From: Paramarasmius palmivorus
Taxonomy: Eukaryota; Basidiomycota; Agaricomycetes; Agaricales; Marasmiaceae
Direction of reading: 5' to 3'
Assembly: GCA_037176845.1 (NCBI GenBank)
Contig: JAYKXP010000093.1
Location: 124,001-188,000, forward strand
DNA length: 64,000 nt
Made by a program: the position numbers and the translations under genes. Position 1 is the first letter of the stretch. Each line of letters starts with the position of its first letter. Below are positions 38,569 to 49,777 of this stretch, one piece after another. The notes under the pieces were generated by a model. The model worked only from the letters and a program-made list of their open reading frames with translations, had not been told where the DNA came from and did not search any database.

Positions 38569-39020
38569 GAAAATAAGGGCGATTATGTGGGTGGACACCA
38601 AAGCATTTGTCGCCGAAATGATCAGTTCTTCACCGCATTATTTATTCCAAAATCATTGTACATTAGCTAGATGTTTTACATGTTGCGCCGGTACCGTACC
38701 AGACGTCTTACACAGTCAGAAAGCTCTGCCAACGATGAAGCTGAAATTCTGTATTTCTGAGTTGTCCGAACCACCTGTTATTCACTGGACCATTTGCAGC
38801 TTTAGACGCATTGAGCTGAAGAGAGCACAACTATCTTCTCATGCCTTCTTGTATCGCCATCTGATGGACAGTCAACTGAACAGATGACACATGTTCGTCG
38901 CTAGAGAACCCTGTGTATTCATCAATGGTACTGTTGGTGGCGTAAGATTTGTTCTCCCGTCAACTTCCATCCAGATTAATCAGGGCAACCGGGAGATGAA
39001 TCTTGAAGCTTCGTGCTGAT
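38569..39020. other. Intergenic, nothing recognised
   Basis: No gene is supported. A CAACCGGGAGATGA element of the shared promoter module begins at 38987. Confidence 0.35.
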
Positions 39021-39050
39021 AGATGCTCATCACTATGGTTTTATAGAGGA
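39021..39050 (+). promoter_or_regulatory. Diverged family promoter module of gene F
   Basis: TGATAGATGCTC and GGTTTTATAGAGG stand where other members have ATAGACGCTC and CTTTATATAGATG. The ATG lies about 85 bases downstream. Confidence 0.5.
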
Positions 39051-39134
39051 GCCTTGTGAGAGTCAGTCTCTTCGCATCCCTCATCAAACACCTCCAGCGT
39101 AAGAGTTCAACCTTTGAAGTTGAGAAGTTGGAGG

Positions 39135-40268
39135 ATGTTGTAGGTTCCATTCTTGTTGCGAGTTTTTGTTCTGTTGCTGAAGCCGGAGTTATAAACGCTC
39201 GCTCCTGAATGTTAGTTTAGCAGTACCAGTTTCTACACAAGGTATTCATGGGTTCAAAATTGATAGCGTCGCACAAATCCCATCGTCACCAGCAAACTCC
39301 ATTCAACTTAACATCTCATGGCATTTCGACAACGAGGTGTCAATCCCTATCAATTTCACAGTAGTGGATTACGATCTTAGAACACCCAGATCCTCTGCAT
39401 TACAACTGTGTCAGGAAGCTTCTAGTGTTGTCAATTTCACCGCAAAGGCGATCCCTCCAGGGTGAGTATATGGTAGTACCTTGCTTCTGTGGCTGAATTG
39501 GCTGTGTGCATAGCTGGTACGGTTTGATGGCTTTCAAAGAGGATGGGTAAGTGCCCAAACGTGTTTTACAGGATACTGGATGATTCTCATTCCCTGTGTT
39601 TTCAGGTCGTGGCTTGATGATTTCAAGGGAGGACCAATTAATATACGCTTGGGTCCTTTCAACACAATAGGACAATCAGGGTATAGCTCTCCTGAAATCC
39701 ATCAGAGTTCGCATGTTAACCACTTTGTCGTCTTTGATGTTCGAGTTCCTCACCGATCATCTCAATTCCATCATTTACAACTCAAAGAATATCCGATTCT
39801 CCCACTCCCCTTCCGAGTGATCCAAACGTGTCTCAACGAGGCAAAGATACTACCAGTAACCATTCAGTCAGATCTGCTATAATTGGGAGTGCTGTAGGCG
39901 GCGGAGTCGCGCTCATCATGATCATCGTGCTCAGCACTATAATCTTCCAACGCCGAAGAAGGAAGATTGTGACTGAGCAGGCTATCATAAACCCTTGTCC
40001 AGGCTCCGGTATGATATCCAAGGTACTAGGGAACAGGAAAAGGCAATGGTACGATGAAGGTCCTCGCGTACCTACTACAGACCCCGAAGCATCAGCCCCA
40101 AATTATATAGAGGAGTTCAATGAAGACCGGAAAGGTGAACCGGTACAACAAAGAGCTTGCCGTGTGCGGTACCATGATGATAGCGGCTGGCGCCCCTTAC
40201 CCCTACCTTCGGAAGCAGGTGATTCGAGTGTGTTACACATCCCTCCCCATTACGACACGGCAATGTAG
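39135..40268 (+). CDS. Cluster gene F: type b tail, signal exon damaged
   Basis: Exons 39135-39157, 39216-39461, 39514-39546, 39606-39680 and 39788-40268 would give 285 residues with phase-2 junctions. The ectodomain (FKIDSVAQIPSSPANSIQLN, SWHFDN, INFTVVDYD) is clearly homologous to gene J. The usual second cysteine is lost (LCQEASSVVNF). Mini-exons code WYGLMAFKEDG and SWLDDFKGG. The helix is VALIMIIVLSTIIF. The type b tail closely matches genes D and G and ends HDDSGWRPLP...IPPHYDTAM. The homologous ATG at 39135 is followed by a TAG at codon 3 (TGG in relatives), and the first donor reads GC instead of GT. Unless another start is used, the product would not be made or secreted. It may be a recent pseudogene. 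Confidence 0.6.
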
Positions 40269-40384
40269 AGTACAGTCAATTGTACGTTGATGCTACCATT
40301 GTTTCCAAAGTGTCTGTGCGTAATGCGATCTCCTTTCAACGAACGGTACGTAAGTGTGGAGTGGAGTGCGGCGATTCGGAAGCT

Positions 40385-41440
40385 ATCGCCGTAACCCTAA
40401 CCTGAAGCTAAACCTAATGCTGTACACCTCTTTTTCTCTCTCCCTGACCTTCCCTGACGACACCCATGATCTTTCCTCAGTCCCTCTACCTCTTCCTTCA
40501 GCCTCCTCTTTCTGCATCTTCAGCCATCCCTTTGAGGATACGACTGTAGACACACGTGGAAGGATAGCTGGATAATGGGATAGTACGTGTACTCTTTTCG
40601 AATGCTGCTCTTATCTGATTCTTTTTCTCTACTACACAGACATACCCATGGCACGGGACAATGGACCCTGGCTCGGGCTAAATCATGGAGCAGCATTCCA
40701 CAAACCGCCCTAACTTATCCGTATCGCATGGTGCGTTTGCCTGACTCTATTCCATTCCGATAGCTCAATCCAACTCTCCAGGCCTGCTCCATTCCCGTCT
40801 GTCGCTGCTCTTTTTCAAACGCCATTCCCTACTCTCGGTCCTTTCGACGATACAAACGACGTCAGCAAGATCGTTTTTCAGTCCTCCCACACGAAGAAAC
40901 ATACGACTGCATTCCTACAGCATCTCTGAGCCAAGAACGCGTCCTATCGCGAACTCCTCCACTTGACTGGACCGCAGAACGCCCTTTGCGATTTATCCCC
41001 TCCCGCTCTATGCTGGTCTTTTCGCATCGACCTTCCGCCCACGGAGCATTGACTCACGCGCTCCCCTCGCTCACGCCGCGTTATTCCTCTGGTTTTCGTT
41101 ACGATCCCGAGGAATCAAATGCAAAAGGACGATATAAGCGGGGCTCAACCAAGGACTGTGGATGTCGTTGCACAGAGTGGGTCGTTCGTGTGTTGGGTCC
41201 TGTTGAGGGTGTATGCGGGTGTTTGTGTAGGTTATCTGGCTCTGGGAAGGCGAGGGGCAGGAGAATAACGGTACACCGACCCCAGCACACATTCTTAGAA
41301 CCTCAATCCAATGTTTCTCTGTCTATCGGTTCGTCGAACTATGAAGGAAGTACAACAGTACGTCATTTCAATAAACCTTATCGCCTCTATGGTGTATTGA
41401 CAGCTTCCTCAGGTCATGTTGTGTCGGAGAGGGCCGTACT
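40385..41440 (+). repeat. Spacer repeat after a type b tail (dispersed repeat copy)
   Basis: It begins GCCGTAACCCTAACCTGAAG at 40388 and runs through CCCTGACGACACCCATGATC. The same block follows gene G (from 43355) and the type b relic (from about 46960). It therefore travels with the 3' flank of type b tails and shares its opening with the dispersed repeat. Confidence 0.6.
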
Positions 41441-41904
41441 ATAACTGTCAGTTTTCCAGTCCTATGTTGTTGAAGAAGAGGAACCCAGCTTTATTTCAGA
41501 CGTCCTTCTGAAGGGCTATACGACTCGCTCCTTATCATGCGGTTGTTGAACATAGTACTGTATCCATGCGTCGATTCGACAGAATAGAAGTATTGCCTCC
41601 ATCTGTACGACGCCTCTATCTGATTTGCTGTCACCCAAATCGGACGGCGCGTTGCAGAATCAAGAGTTCATCAACATCTTCGCCCTGTTTTCATTGAACT
41701 AAGACGTAAAGATAATCATGGGTTTTGGCGTTGAGTTTTAGTGCTCGTACGGTACTGACGCGGCGTATTTCTCGTCTTCTTGAAAGCTTGACGTCCCAAA
41801 AGTACGTGCACGTTAGCTTCTATGGACCATATTGGACCACGAATAAGTTATTAATATCAGGTGATACATCAACGCATCAAGACGGGAAGCAGCTCCAATC
41901 AAAG
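41441..41904. other. Spacer, no gene
   Basis: Sequence conserved with the spacers before genes H and J, for example the stretch containing GCTCGTACGGTACTGACG, but non-coding as far as I can see. Confidence 0.4.
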
Positions 41905-41980
41905 CAACCGGGAGATGATCAACGAGATCCAGTATTGTAAGTTCTCGGATAGACGCTCGACAGATGCGCTTTATATGGCT
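41905..41980 (+). promoter_or_regulatory. Family promoter module of gene G
   Basis: CAACCGGGAGATGATCAACG, then TTCTCGGATAGACGCTCGAC, then GCTTTATATGG. The TATA element ends about 90 bases before the ATG. Confidence 0.7.
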
Positions 41981-42068
41981 GAGTGTTCTGTGAGGGAGTG
42001 TGCTTCTTAACATCCGCATCGCATCAAACGCCGTCGAGCTACAACCTTGAGAGTCGAGAAGTTGCAGG

Positions 42069-43251
42069 ATGTTGTGGTTTATATTATTGTTGTGCGTTTT
42101 TCTCGTTCTTTGTCAATCCGGAATACTCAAGTCTTCCGTGGCTGTCAGATTCGTAGTGTCAGCATCTTCCCAAGGGAGACCCAAGTTCGTGTTTGATAGT
42201 GCCAGTCAGAATCAGTGGGATCCACCAATGCACAATGGATCGATTCAACTTAGAGTCGCTTGGCATTATCAGCCACCCAACGATGTCAAGCGGCCTATCG
42301 CATTCATGCTCAAGAAAGATGGGCCAGATCCTGAATCCAGTCAGATATCACCGCCATGTGAAGGCTCTCCTTGTTTTCCGTTGTTCGAAAATCTTTCTTC
42401 AGGGTGAGTGGTCGATGTTCCTCAGTACCGCATGTTCGAATTAAGATTTGCGTTGCAACGGAAACTCTAGATCGTATAGCCTTGATGCTGCTATCCAGGA
42501 TGGGTGAGTTAAAAGCAGTTCCCCACAAGTCTTCTGATTTCATCGTGCTTTATAAACAGACGATTCCTTAGTTCTTTCAATTCATCAGTCACCATAGATA
42601 CAAGCCTAATAAATGCGTCCAGCTCACCCACGTTGACCCGCGACAGGTACAATTGTTCCATCCATTGATCAACAATACTATATTAATCAATTTTCTGGCG
42701 CTGCGTCGAGTAGTGGGATGACGATCACGACTCCCACCATCACTTCAAATAATTCCAGTTCTAGATCTGACACCAATCCCAGAGAAACTGATACTGGTGT
42801 GAGTTCGTCTCCATCCGCCGCCGCAGTGGGTGACCGCAACGAAAATAACGGAAGTTCGGTGATCATTGGAGGTGCCGTCGGTGGTGTAGTCGCACTGATT
42901 ATCATCGTGTGGAGCACGATAATCTTCCGACGCCGAAGGAGAATTCGGGCTGAGCAGGCTATCATCAACCCTTATCCTGGTCCTGGTATGATATCCAGGG
43001 TACTAGGGGGTAGGAAAAGGCAACGGTCCGATGAAGATCCTAAAACACATACAGAGCCCGAGGCCAATCACGCAGCTGCCCCAAGTTATATAGAGCACTC
43101 CAATGAAGAACGGAAAGTTGAACCCGTACAACAGAGAGCTCGTCGTGTGCGGTACCATGATGATAGCGGTTGGCGCCCTTTACCAGCGCCTTCGGAAGCA
43201 GGTGATTCGAGTGTGTTAGACATCCCTCCCCATTACGACGCAGCAATGTAG
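42069..43251 (+). CDS. Cluster gene G: type I membrane protein, type b tail
   Basis: Exons 42069-42091, 42149-42403, 42471-42503, 42560-42646 and 42711-43251 give 312 residues, all phase 2. The first intron (57 bases) has no stop and keeps frame, so retaining it gives a 331-residue form with a strong signal peptide (MLWFILLLCVFLVLCQS). The ectodomain has QLRVAWHYQPP and PPCEGSPCFPLFENLSSG. Mini-exons code SYSLDAAIQDG and RFLSSFNSSVTI. The stalk is rich in Ser/Asp/Asn, the helix is VVALIIIVWSTIIF, and the type b tail ends HDDSGWRPLP...DIPPHYDAAM. Upstream of the stalk it is almost identical to gene H, yet the tail belongs to the D/F class. The acceptor before exon 5 appears shifted compared with H (CTGG where H has CTAG). 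Confidence 0.85.
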
Positions 43252-43354
43252 AGTACATTACTGGATGCTCAAGTAAATAGTGTTTATGGTGTATGTGTAC
43301 TTGACTCGGCCATGGGATCCCATCCAATTGAAGGTGAAAACAAGGTGGCTCTAA

Positions 43355-44190
43355 CGGAGTACGGCGATTCGGAAGCGATCGCCGTAGCCCTAACCCAAGC
43401 TCAAGCAAATGTCAACACCTCATCTTTCCCTGACCACACCAATGATCCCCTTTGCTCGGTCCCTCTATCTCATCCCTGCGTCTTCCCTACTCCTCAACAC
43501 ACCCTTCGAACATAAGTACACTGTAGCAATACAGGTTAATAACATCGTACGCACACTCTTTTCAAACACTACTCCCACCTGATTCTTTTTCTTTCCCTCA
43601 CAAAGACATACCCTTCACTTGGGACAGAGAACCCTGGCGGACGACACATACAGCCTAGACGGTACCATCGAAGATTTCAGATCCTTTATTCCTGGACCTG
43701 AACCCCACAAACCAGCCTAAGTTATCGGTATCGCATGGTATTTGGTTTACTCTAACTTTAGCCTTTCTTTGCCTGAATGGCTATACGATTCGCTCTCCAT
43801 CACACATTTGTTCATCATAGTGCTGTATTGATTCGGCCGTTGAAAGGAATAGGAGTATTGCCTTCATCTTTATGACGGACGCCTCACTATAGCATTATCT
43901 GATTCGCGGCTAGCCTAATCGGACGGTGCGTTGCAGAATCAGGTTAATCAACGCCTTCGTGTTGTTGTAAATCGTGTACAGCGGATGGCGTAAGGTGAAG
44001 ATGATCGTAGGTTTGTCGTTGACTAATATACATTTGAGCGGTCGTTCATATCTGAAGGGGTGTATTCCTAGTTTCCTTGGCGTCCCGAACTACCTGGTGG
44101 TTAGCTACTATGAGGCTCTATATTGGTCCACGAGGATTAATATCAAGTGATACATCAACCCATCAAGGCAGGAAGCAAATCCAATCAAGG
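43355..44190 (+). repeat. Spacer repeat after gene G
   Basis: Repeats the spacer seen after gene F: TACGGCGATTCGGAAGCGAT, GCCCTAACCC, CCACACCAATGATCCC and later blocks. Diverged, with no gene. Confidence 0.55.
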
Positions 44191-44266
44191 CAACCGGGAG
44201 ATGATCAACAAGATGCTGTGTTGCAGGTTCTCGAATAGACGCTCAACAGGGCGTGCTTTATATAGA
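44190..44266 (+). promoter_or_regulatory. Family promoter module of gene H
   Basis: CAACCGGGAGATGATCAACA, GATGCTGTGTTGCAGG, TCTCGAATAGACGCTCAACA and GCTTTATATAGATG occur in the same order and spacing as before gene J. The ATG lies about 95 bases beyond the TATA element. Confidence 0.75.
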
Positions 44267-44358
44267 TGAGCATTGTGTGGGTAAGCGGGTTTCTTAACAC
44301 CCGCGACAAACGCCCACGTCAAGTCGAGCTACAACCTTGGCAGTTAAGAATTTGCAGG

Positions 44359-45615
44359 ATGTTGTGGTTTATATTATTGTTGTGCGTTTTTCTCGTTCTT
44401 TGTCAATCCGGAATACTCAAGTCTTCCGTGGCTGTCAGATTCGTAGTGTCAGCATTTTCCCAAGGGAGACCCAAGTTCGTGTTTGATAGTGCCAGTCAGA
44501 ATCAGTGGGATCCACCAATGCACAATGGATCGATTCAACTTGGAATCGCTTGGCATTATCAGCCACCCAACGATGTCAAGCGGCCTATCGTATTCAAGCT
44601 CAGGAAAGATCCAGATCCTGAATCCATTCAGATATCACCGCCATGTGAAGGCTCTCCTTGTTTTCCGTTGTTCAGCCATCTTTCTTCAGGGTGAGTGGTC
44701 GATGTTCCTCAGTGCCGCATGTCCGAATTAAGATTCGCGTTGCAACGGAAACTAGATCGTATAGCCTTGGTGCTGCTATCCAGGATGGGTGAGTTAAAAG
44801 CAGTTCCCACAAGTCTTCTGATTTCATCGTGCTTTATAAACAGACGATTCCTTGATTCTTTCAATTCATCAGTGACCATAGATGCAAGCCTAACAACTGC
44901 AGTAAGCTCATCGGCGTCGACCAGCTCCAGGTATAATTGTTCCATCATTGATCGACAATACTAGATTAATCAATTTTCTAGTTCTGTGTCGGTGCCACCC
45001 AGTAGTGGGATGACGACCACAACTCCCACCACCACTTTAACCACCACTCCAAATGATTCCAGTTCTAGATCTGACACTAATCCCAGAGAAACTGGCAATG
45101 GCGTGAATGCGTCTCCATCCGACCCCACAGTAAACAAGGAGACAGAAAGTCCAACCAATTCCGCCATAATTGGTGGCGCCGTCGGCGGTGGAATCACCCT
45201 CATTCTCGTTATACTCAACCTGTTATATCTCTGCCGACGCCGGCGCCAGTCCAGACGCAGGAATAGCGCACTAGGTTTCAACCGAACCTTGATGGTCAAA
45301 AGCTCTGGACACCGTGAAGTCGAAGTTGAGATGGAATCACGACCGTATTCAGACTACCCCTACCCAGGCTCATCTACCGCCTCAGTCGTCGCATCCAATT
45401 CAGGACTCACGGAAAAGCCGACCGAGAGACAAAAGGAGATTGACGAGCGGATGCGGCATTTGCAGGATTTATTGAGCACGTTGGAGAGTCAGCCGCAACC
45501 GGGAACTGATGATTCGATAGGGAAAGTGAGGGATAGGATAAAGCGGTTTACGTTGTTGAAGGAGGGGGATTGGGCGAAGGAGATGTCGGATGAGAAGCCG
45601 GCTGACCTGACCTGA
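44359..45615 (+). CDS. Cluster gene H: type I membrane protein, type a tail
   Basis: Exons 44359-44381, 44439-44690, 44756-44788, 44844-44930 and 44982-45615 give 342 residues with phase-2 junctions; intron 1 is again frame-neutral. The signal and ectodomain (QLGIAWHYQPP, PPCEGSPCFPLFSHLSSG) match gene G with few changes, as do SYSLGAAIQDG and RFLDSFNSSVTI. After a Thr-rich stalk the helix is GGITLILVILNLLYLC. The type a tail starts RRRRQSRRRNSALGFNRTLM and contains SDYPYPGSSTAS. It then forms a long charged helix (ERQKEIDERMRHLQDLLSTL) and ends GDWAKEMSDEKPADLT. The tail and its 3' flank closely match gene J. The product is expected at the plasma membrane with the tail in the cytoplasm. Confidence 0.85.
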
Positions 45616-46765
45616 CCTACGTGGGAAAGTGAAGATGTTCGCGCCCTGATCTATTGCCTCCGATTATAGTCTTAAAGGTTTCTGGCTGGTCGAAGAGGAT
45701 TATGGATATACGAATGAATATCGTAACTCGGGAGATTAGGCATGCAGGTACGGGAGATGCCGTGATATGGTTTCGTTAAGGGTTTCCTGTGTTTTCGCAA
45801 CTTGTTCGTTATGACACTCACATTACCAAGTTGTTATTTTTCGTCGAGTACATGTCGAGGCACTCTCACCATTGTGGAAGAGGATGTTAGTCCACGAGAG
45901 GAATGGGGACGTACCTGGTTGAGGGTATGATGGTAGTTTGAGAGTAAGAGTGGGTTTTGATGGATTGATGGCATGGCATAAGGTTACCACGTATAGACGC
46001 CGGTGAGCGCTAAGTGATCAACAGTGTCGACCACAACGCTGGATTAGGAAGGTGAGTGTTAGATCAAAGAATGGACCCCACAATCTGCGTCAGGAGGTTT
46101 CCTGTCAAACTAAAGTTGTGAATAGCTTCAGTTAGGTGTCAAGATCTTTGGAAAATACTTAGCTAGATAAAATATAACTCTTGGAGGTTGTACTCGCTCA
46201 CTCACTTGAAAATAAGGGGGAGAAAAAAATCTGTATTCAAGTAAACTAGATTCACCTTTTAAAGGTGACGATACAAATACCAGAATCAACATAAAACAAA
46301 GAAATGAAACATGTCCATGCCAATAGGCAACGATTTGAGTCGACAACTCCTTTCAATCTGATCAGTAAGTCCTCTGTTTCCCTCGCTGAGTCTCTTCCTC
46401 CCCATAGTGCACTATTTGTGACGGAAGGTACTGCCCTGGCTCAGTCCCCGTGCGCATAGGTTTGGTTGATAGTTGAACAGAGTCCTCCCTCTTGGAGTGA
46501 TCAGAGTAGCCTTCTCATAAGTATGAAGAAAGATAAACTAAAATTAAAACAGGTCAATCAGAAACATGTAAGAAAATGAGACGTTATGTGTATGAGTCAT
46601 ACTTGATTGAAATGGGTCAGAGATGGAAGTAAGAAAGTAGGTCTGGAATCAAGATAGGACAATGAATTAGGAGATAGGGTGAAATTGATGATGGCGGTGA
46701 GGTTGGGATGTGCATGGGATGTGCGTGGAATGTATATGGTGGATTTGGTGTGCAGGGCGGTAAGC
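45616..46765. other. 3' flank of gene H, no gene
   Basis: The first 150 bases match the 3' flank of gene J (GAAGATGTTCG, CTGGTCGAAGAGGATTATGG). I see nothing supportable in the rest. Confidence 0.4.
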
Positions 46766-46774
46766 ACTACCACA

Positions 46775-46870
46775 CCGTGTGCGGTACCATGATGATAGTG
46801 GTTGGCACCCTTTTTCAAGTGTGTTAGACATCCTGCATCCTTCCCCATCACAATGCAGCAGTGCAGAGTA
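46775..46870 (+). pseudogene. Relic of a type b tail
   Basis: GTGCGGTACCATGATGATAG is the sequence coding VRYHDDSG in genes F and G. It is followed by a shortened GWHPF..SSVLDI segment and CATCACAATGCAGCA, the remnant of the PPHYDAA end. The rest of the gene is missing, so a whole member has been lost here. Confidence 0.7.
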
Positions 46871-46959
46871 CATTCAACTCTATGTTCATGCTAACATAGT
46901 TTTCAGTGTGTTTGCGTTTCTGCTTCGGCAATGCCAACCCATCCAATTGTTGAACCATA

Positions 46960-47330
46960 AGTGTGGAGTGCAGCGATTCTGAAGTCATTGTCGTAGCTAA
47001 CCTAAAACTGAATCCAATGCGCCTCTCGTTCCCTGATGACACCCATGATCCCCTTTCCTCAGTCCCTCTGCCCCTTCCCTCTGCCTCCTTCCGCATTCTG
47101 AGCCCTTTGAGTATACGACTGTAGACACACTCGGAAGGATATCTAGATAATGTCTCTGAGCCAAGAATACATCCTATCGTGAACTCCTCCACTTATCTCA
47201 ACCATGGAACGCCCTTTGCGATTTATTCTCTCCTACTCTATGCGGATCTTTCTGCCTCAACCCTCTGCCTACTGCGCACCACTTTACTTGCTCCCCTCGC
47301 ATTGAACAGTATGGATTTTAGTGCTCGTGC
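46960..47330 (+). repeat. Spacer repeat after the type b relic
   Basis: Matches the spacers after genes F and G (GTGTGGAGTGCAGCGATTC, CCTGATGACACCCATGATCC, ATACGACTGTAGACACAC). It is interrupted at about 47331 by the LTR-like insertion. The spacer's expected continuation, ACGTGCACGTTAGCTTCTAT in gene G's flank, resumes in diverged form at about 49235. Confidence 0.6.
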
Positions 47331-49228
47331 TGTGTGAGGGTACCAGAACGAAATCGCTGAAAAACAGTCATTTTGACACTAATTGTTGTGTTTAGAATCG
47401 CACTAGTACATCGTACTAAGTACTATATGGACTTGGTAGCACTACTAGGAACCTAGTAGTGCGCATATGACGAAGAATAAGATAGGCATGCACTGCGTAG
47501 TGAATACTAGCTGTGCGCGCATAGACGTTGATGTCGTCGTTAGCCCTATATGATTGCGCTAGGATACGCGTCGAAACCTGTAGACCGTATCTATACTCTA
47601 TTACCAGGCTAGAACCTTACGAGGACATGCTACTGTACGTGGTAGACTTCCTAGTAGGTCATATGGCTACACTATACTTGCGCTATGGGACATATGAGAT
47701 GGGATAGTGAACGAGGACCAACTACCACAGCGTAGAAGGACCCTAGGGGACGGATCAGAGCTATATACCAAATACGGTAGAAGCTGGAGGTGCAAGGCAC
47801 CTTCGAGAGCAGAGTTACCAGGATTAGAAATGTCCGAGTAACCGGTCATCGATACGAGGACCATATGGGGGCTTAACAGCTTTCACATATCGATCGGAAT
47901 ATCCCTCGAGCTTGAAGTTGGGATTCCTACTGCTAGTACAGACACTAGTGGAAGGACATATAGTCCTATAACAAAGGAACAGATAGGATTCTGTTCCAGG
48001 ACTGTCCTAGGACATAGAAAATATAATATAGAACTACAAAGGCATAGGGCCTACCGTCCTCGGATACGAATCCGAAGCGTATCGGTCGAGATCGGACTCC
48101 TAGCAAGTTCCGAGCGGAATAACTATGTCCTAGCACCGATATCCGAAACGTACCATGCGGAACAGCGCCTCCGCACGCCACTTCCTAGCAACCAAAAGTA
48201 ATATGACTCACAGTCCTGCTAAATAATGTCGAATTCCGACCAATATATATCCAAACCTTCCTTTTCGGGTAGATACTTACTTCATATGGACAGAATCCTC
48301 TCCTTGTTCTCATTTCTGGCATAGTTACTATTACTTTATCGTGTCCACTTTCACTTATATGTAAAATATGTACGCTCGCGGGTATATAAGCAGCAGGGTT
48401 TCCCCTAGGAAGCCCTCAAGCAATTACCCTGCTATATACATAGCCCTAGTGCACCAATAGCAGAGTTCTTGTCTTCTATCGTTGACCATAGAGGCGACGT
48501 GTGCTTAGAAAATAACTTAGAAAATAAAACCTTTGAAAAGCCCTTCTCTATATTGAACTAGAGTCGTGAAATAAGAACTTTGAGATACCCATAGGACAGA
48601 GCTAGTTCATCTAGACTCTTTGGATAGGATTGATTGTTTCAGGACTAGTGTGAAGCCCCACTAGATCCCTTTTCACTTGGTGTAGAGCCCCACCAGTGAT
48701 TGTTAAAGCTTAGTGTGGAGCCCCACTAGCTTATAGGTGGCCTGGTTGTCGTGCTAGTTCGACTAGTGTAACCAGTGCCTTTCATAGGAACAATAGGTCT
48801 TTACCCTTGTTGGGTTCGATAGGTTATTTTGCATCATAGGAATGTATAGGAATAGTTATAGATAGGTTTTATAGGTTGGCTCGTGTTGTCTTGATCATAT
48901 CGAGACTATATTATCATATTACATTGTTTCATTCATCGCTCGTACATTTCCCTTGTGTCCTAGTGATTTGTAGACATTCAACTAGTGTGCTAGTTGATTT
49001 TTTGTGTCGATTGTACGGATCCTTTGACAACGTCGAACCCCGCTCGCACAACTTGGCATATTATTTCGCTCATTCACAAGCGTTTTATAAGCCTCACAGC
49101 GGTACTGACGCAGTTGTTCATTGTTACGAAGAGCCGGCGAGGTATTTACCTGTATTTTACAGTTATTTACCTGAGCTATGTATTTAGCGGAGTCAGTCAA
49201 TTTATAGTTGTTTCTTGTTTCTGACGCA
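47331..49228 (+). mobile_element. Solo-LTR-like insertion, about 1.9 kb
   Basis: A 1.9-kb block absent from the otherwise matching spacers before genes G and H begins TGTGTGAGGGTACC and ends TTCTGACGCA, fitting LTR-style TG...CA ends. Inside is a promoter-like GGGTATATAAGCAGCAGGG (48380-48398) and three short tandem units GTGTGAAGCCCCACTAG, TGTAGAGCCCCACCAG and GTGTGGAGCCCCACTAG (48649-48729). I see no reverse transcriptase, integrase or gag frame. A recombined (solo) LTR of a Gypsy- or Copia-like element fits best. Target duplications are not clear and the orientation is assumed. Confidence 0.55.
48649..48729 (+). repeat. Three short repeats inside the LTR-like insertion
   Basis: A 16-17-base unit around GTGTGGAGCCCCACTAG occurs at 48649, 48680 and 48713, spaced about 32 bases apart. 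Its function is unknown. Confidence 0.7.
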
Positions 49229-49329
49229 GTGTCCAAAATTATTGCACGTCAGCTTCTATAGACTTTTATATTGATCCACGAGGATTAATATCAAGTGATA
49301 TATCAATCCAAACAAATCACCCAGGAGGT

Positions 49330-49386
49330 GGTCAACGAGATGCTGTGTTGTAAGTTCTCAGATAGACGCTTGACAGGATGTCCTTT
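49330..49386 (+). promoter_or_regulatory. Decayed promoter module of gene I
   Basis: GATGCTGTGTTGTAAG and TCAGATAGACGCTTGACAGG are preserved, but the TATA position reads CTTTAGTTACA. Confidence 0.55.
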
Positions 49387-49756
49387 AGTTACATAGCTAA
49401 GCGTTGTGTGCATCAAAGGCCTACTATTCCAACCTTTGGATTTGAGGATTGGAGGATGTTGTGGTTTTTACTATTTTCGCGTGTTTTCTCTTGACTCTTC
49501 ATGTGAGTCTGAAATACTCAAGGCTTCCGTGGTTGTTAGATTAGCAGGGCCGGCTTCTTTCCAAGGAATGTTGTGGATTAGGTATTGGATATATTTTGGA
49601 TATCTATTATACAAAAAAGAGCCGACTTTTTGGAACCTTCCAGATCATTTGTCCCAGACATAAAGTACCATAAAAGGTAAAAAGTGGGGCAAGAACAGCG
49701 AAAGCACAAGAAATTTCCGGAAAAAACTTAGTCTCGGCATCCAGCCAAATATTCTA

Positions 49757-49777
49757 TCGGTGGGGGGGTGTTTAAAA
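49757..49777 (+). repeat. Left terminal inverted repeat of the pogo-like element
   Basis: TCGGTGGGGGGGTGTTTAAA plus one further A, directly after the TA at 49755-49756. Confidence 0.85.

Noticed and set aside
42687..42968. Open frame on the minus strand opposite the stalk and helix of gene G
   Set aside because: It is the antisense shadow of a Ser/Thr-rich stalk; the same effect appears opposite genes A, D, E, H, J and K.
48649..48729. Three spaced GCCCCAC repeats as a possible CRISPR-like array
   Set aside because: Three imperfect 16-17-base units in eukaryotic LTR-like DNA without cas genes are an internal repeat, not a CRISPR array.
48876..49187. 103-residue open frame inside the LTR-like insertion
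   Set aside because: No gag, protease, integrase or reverse transcriptase motif; probably chance.
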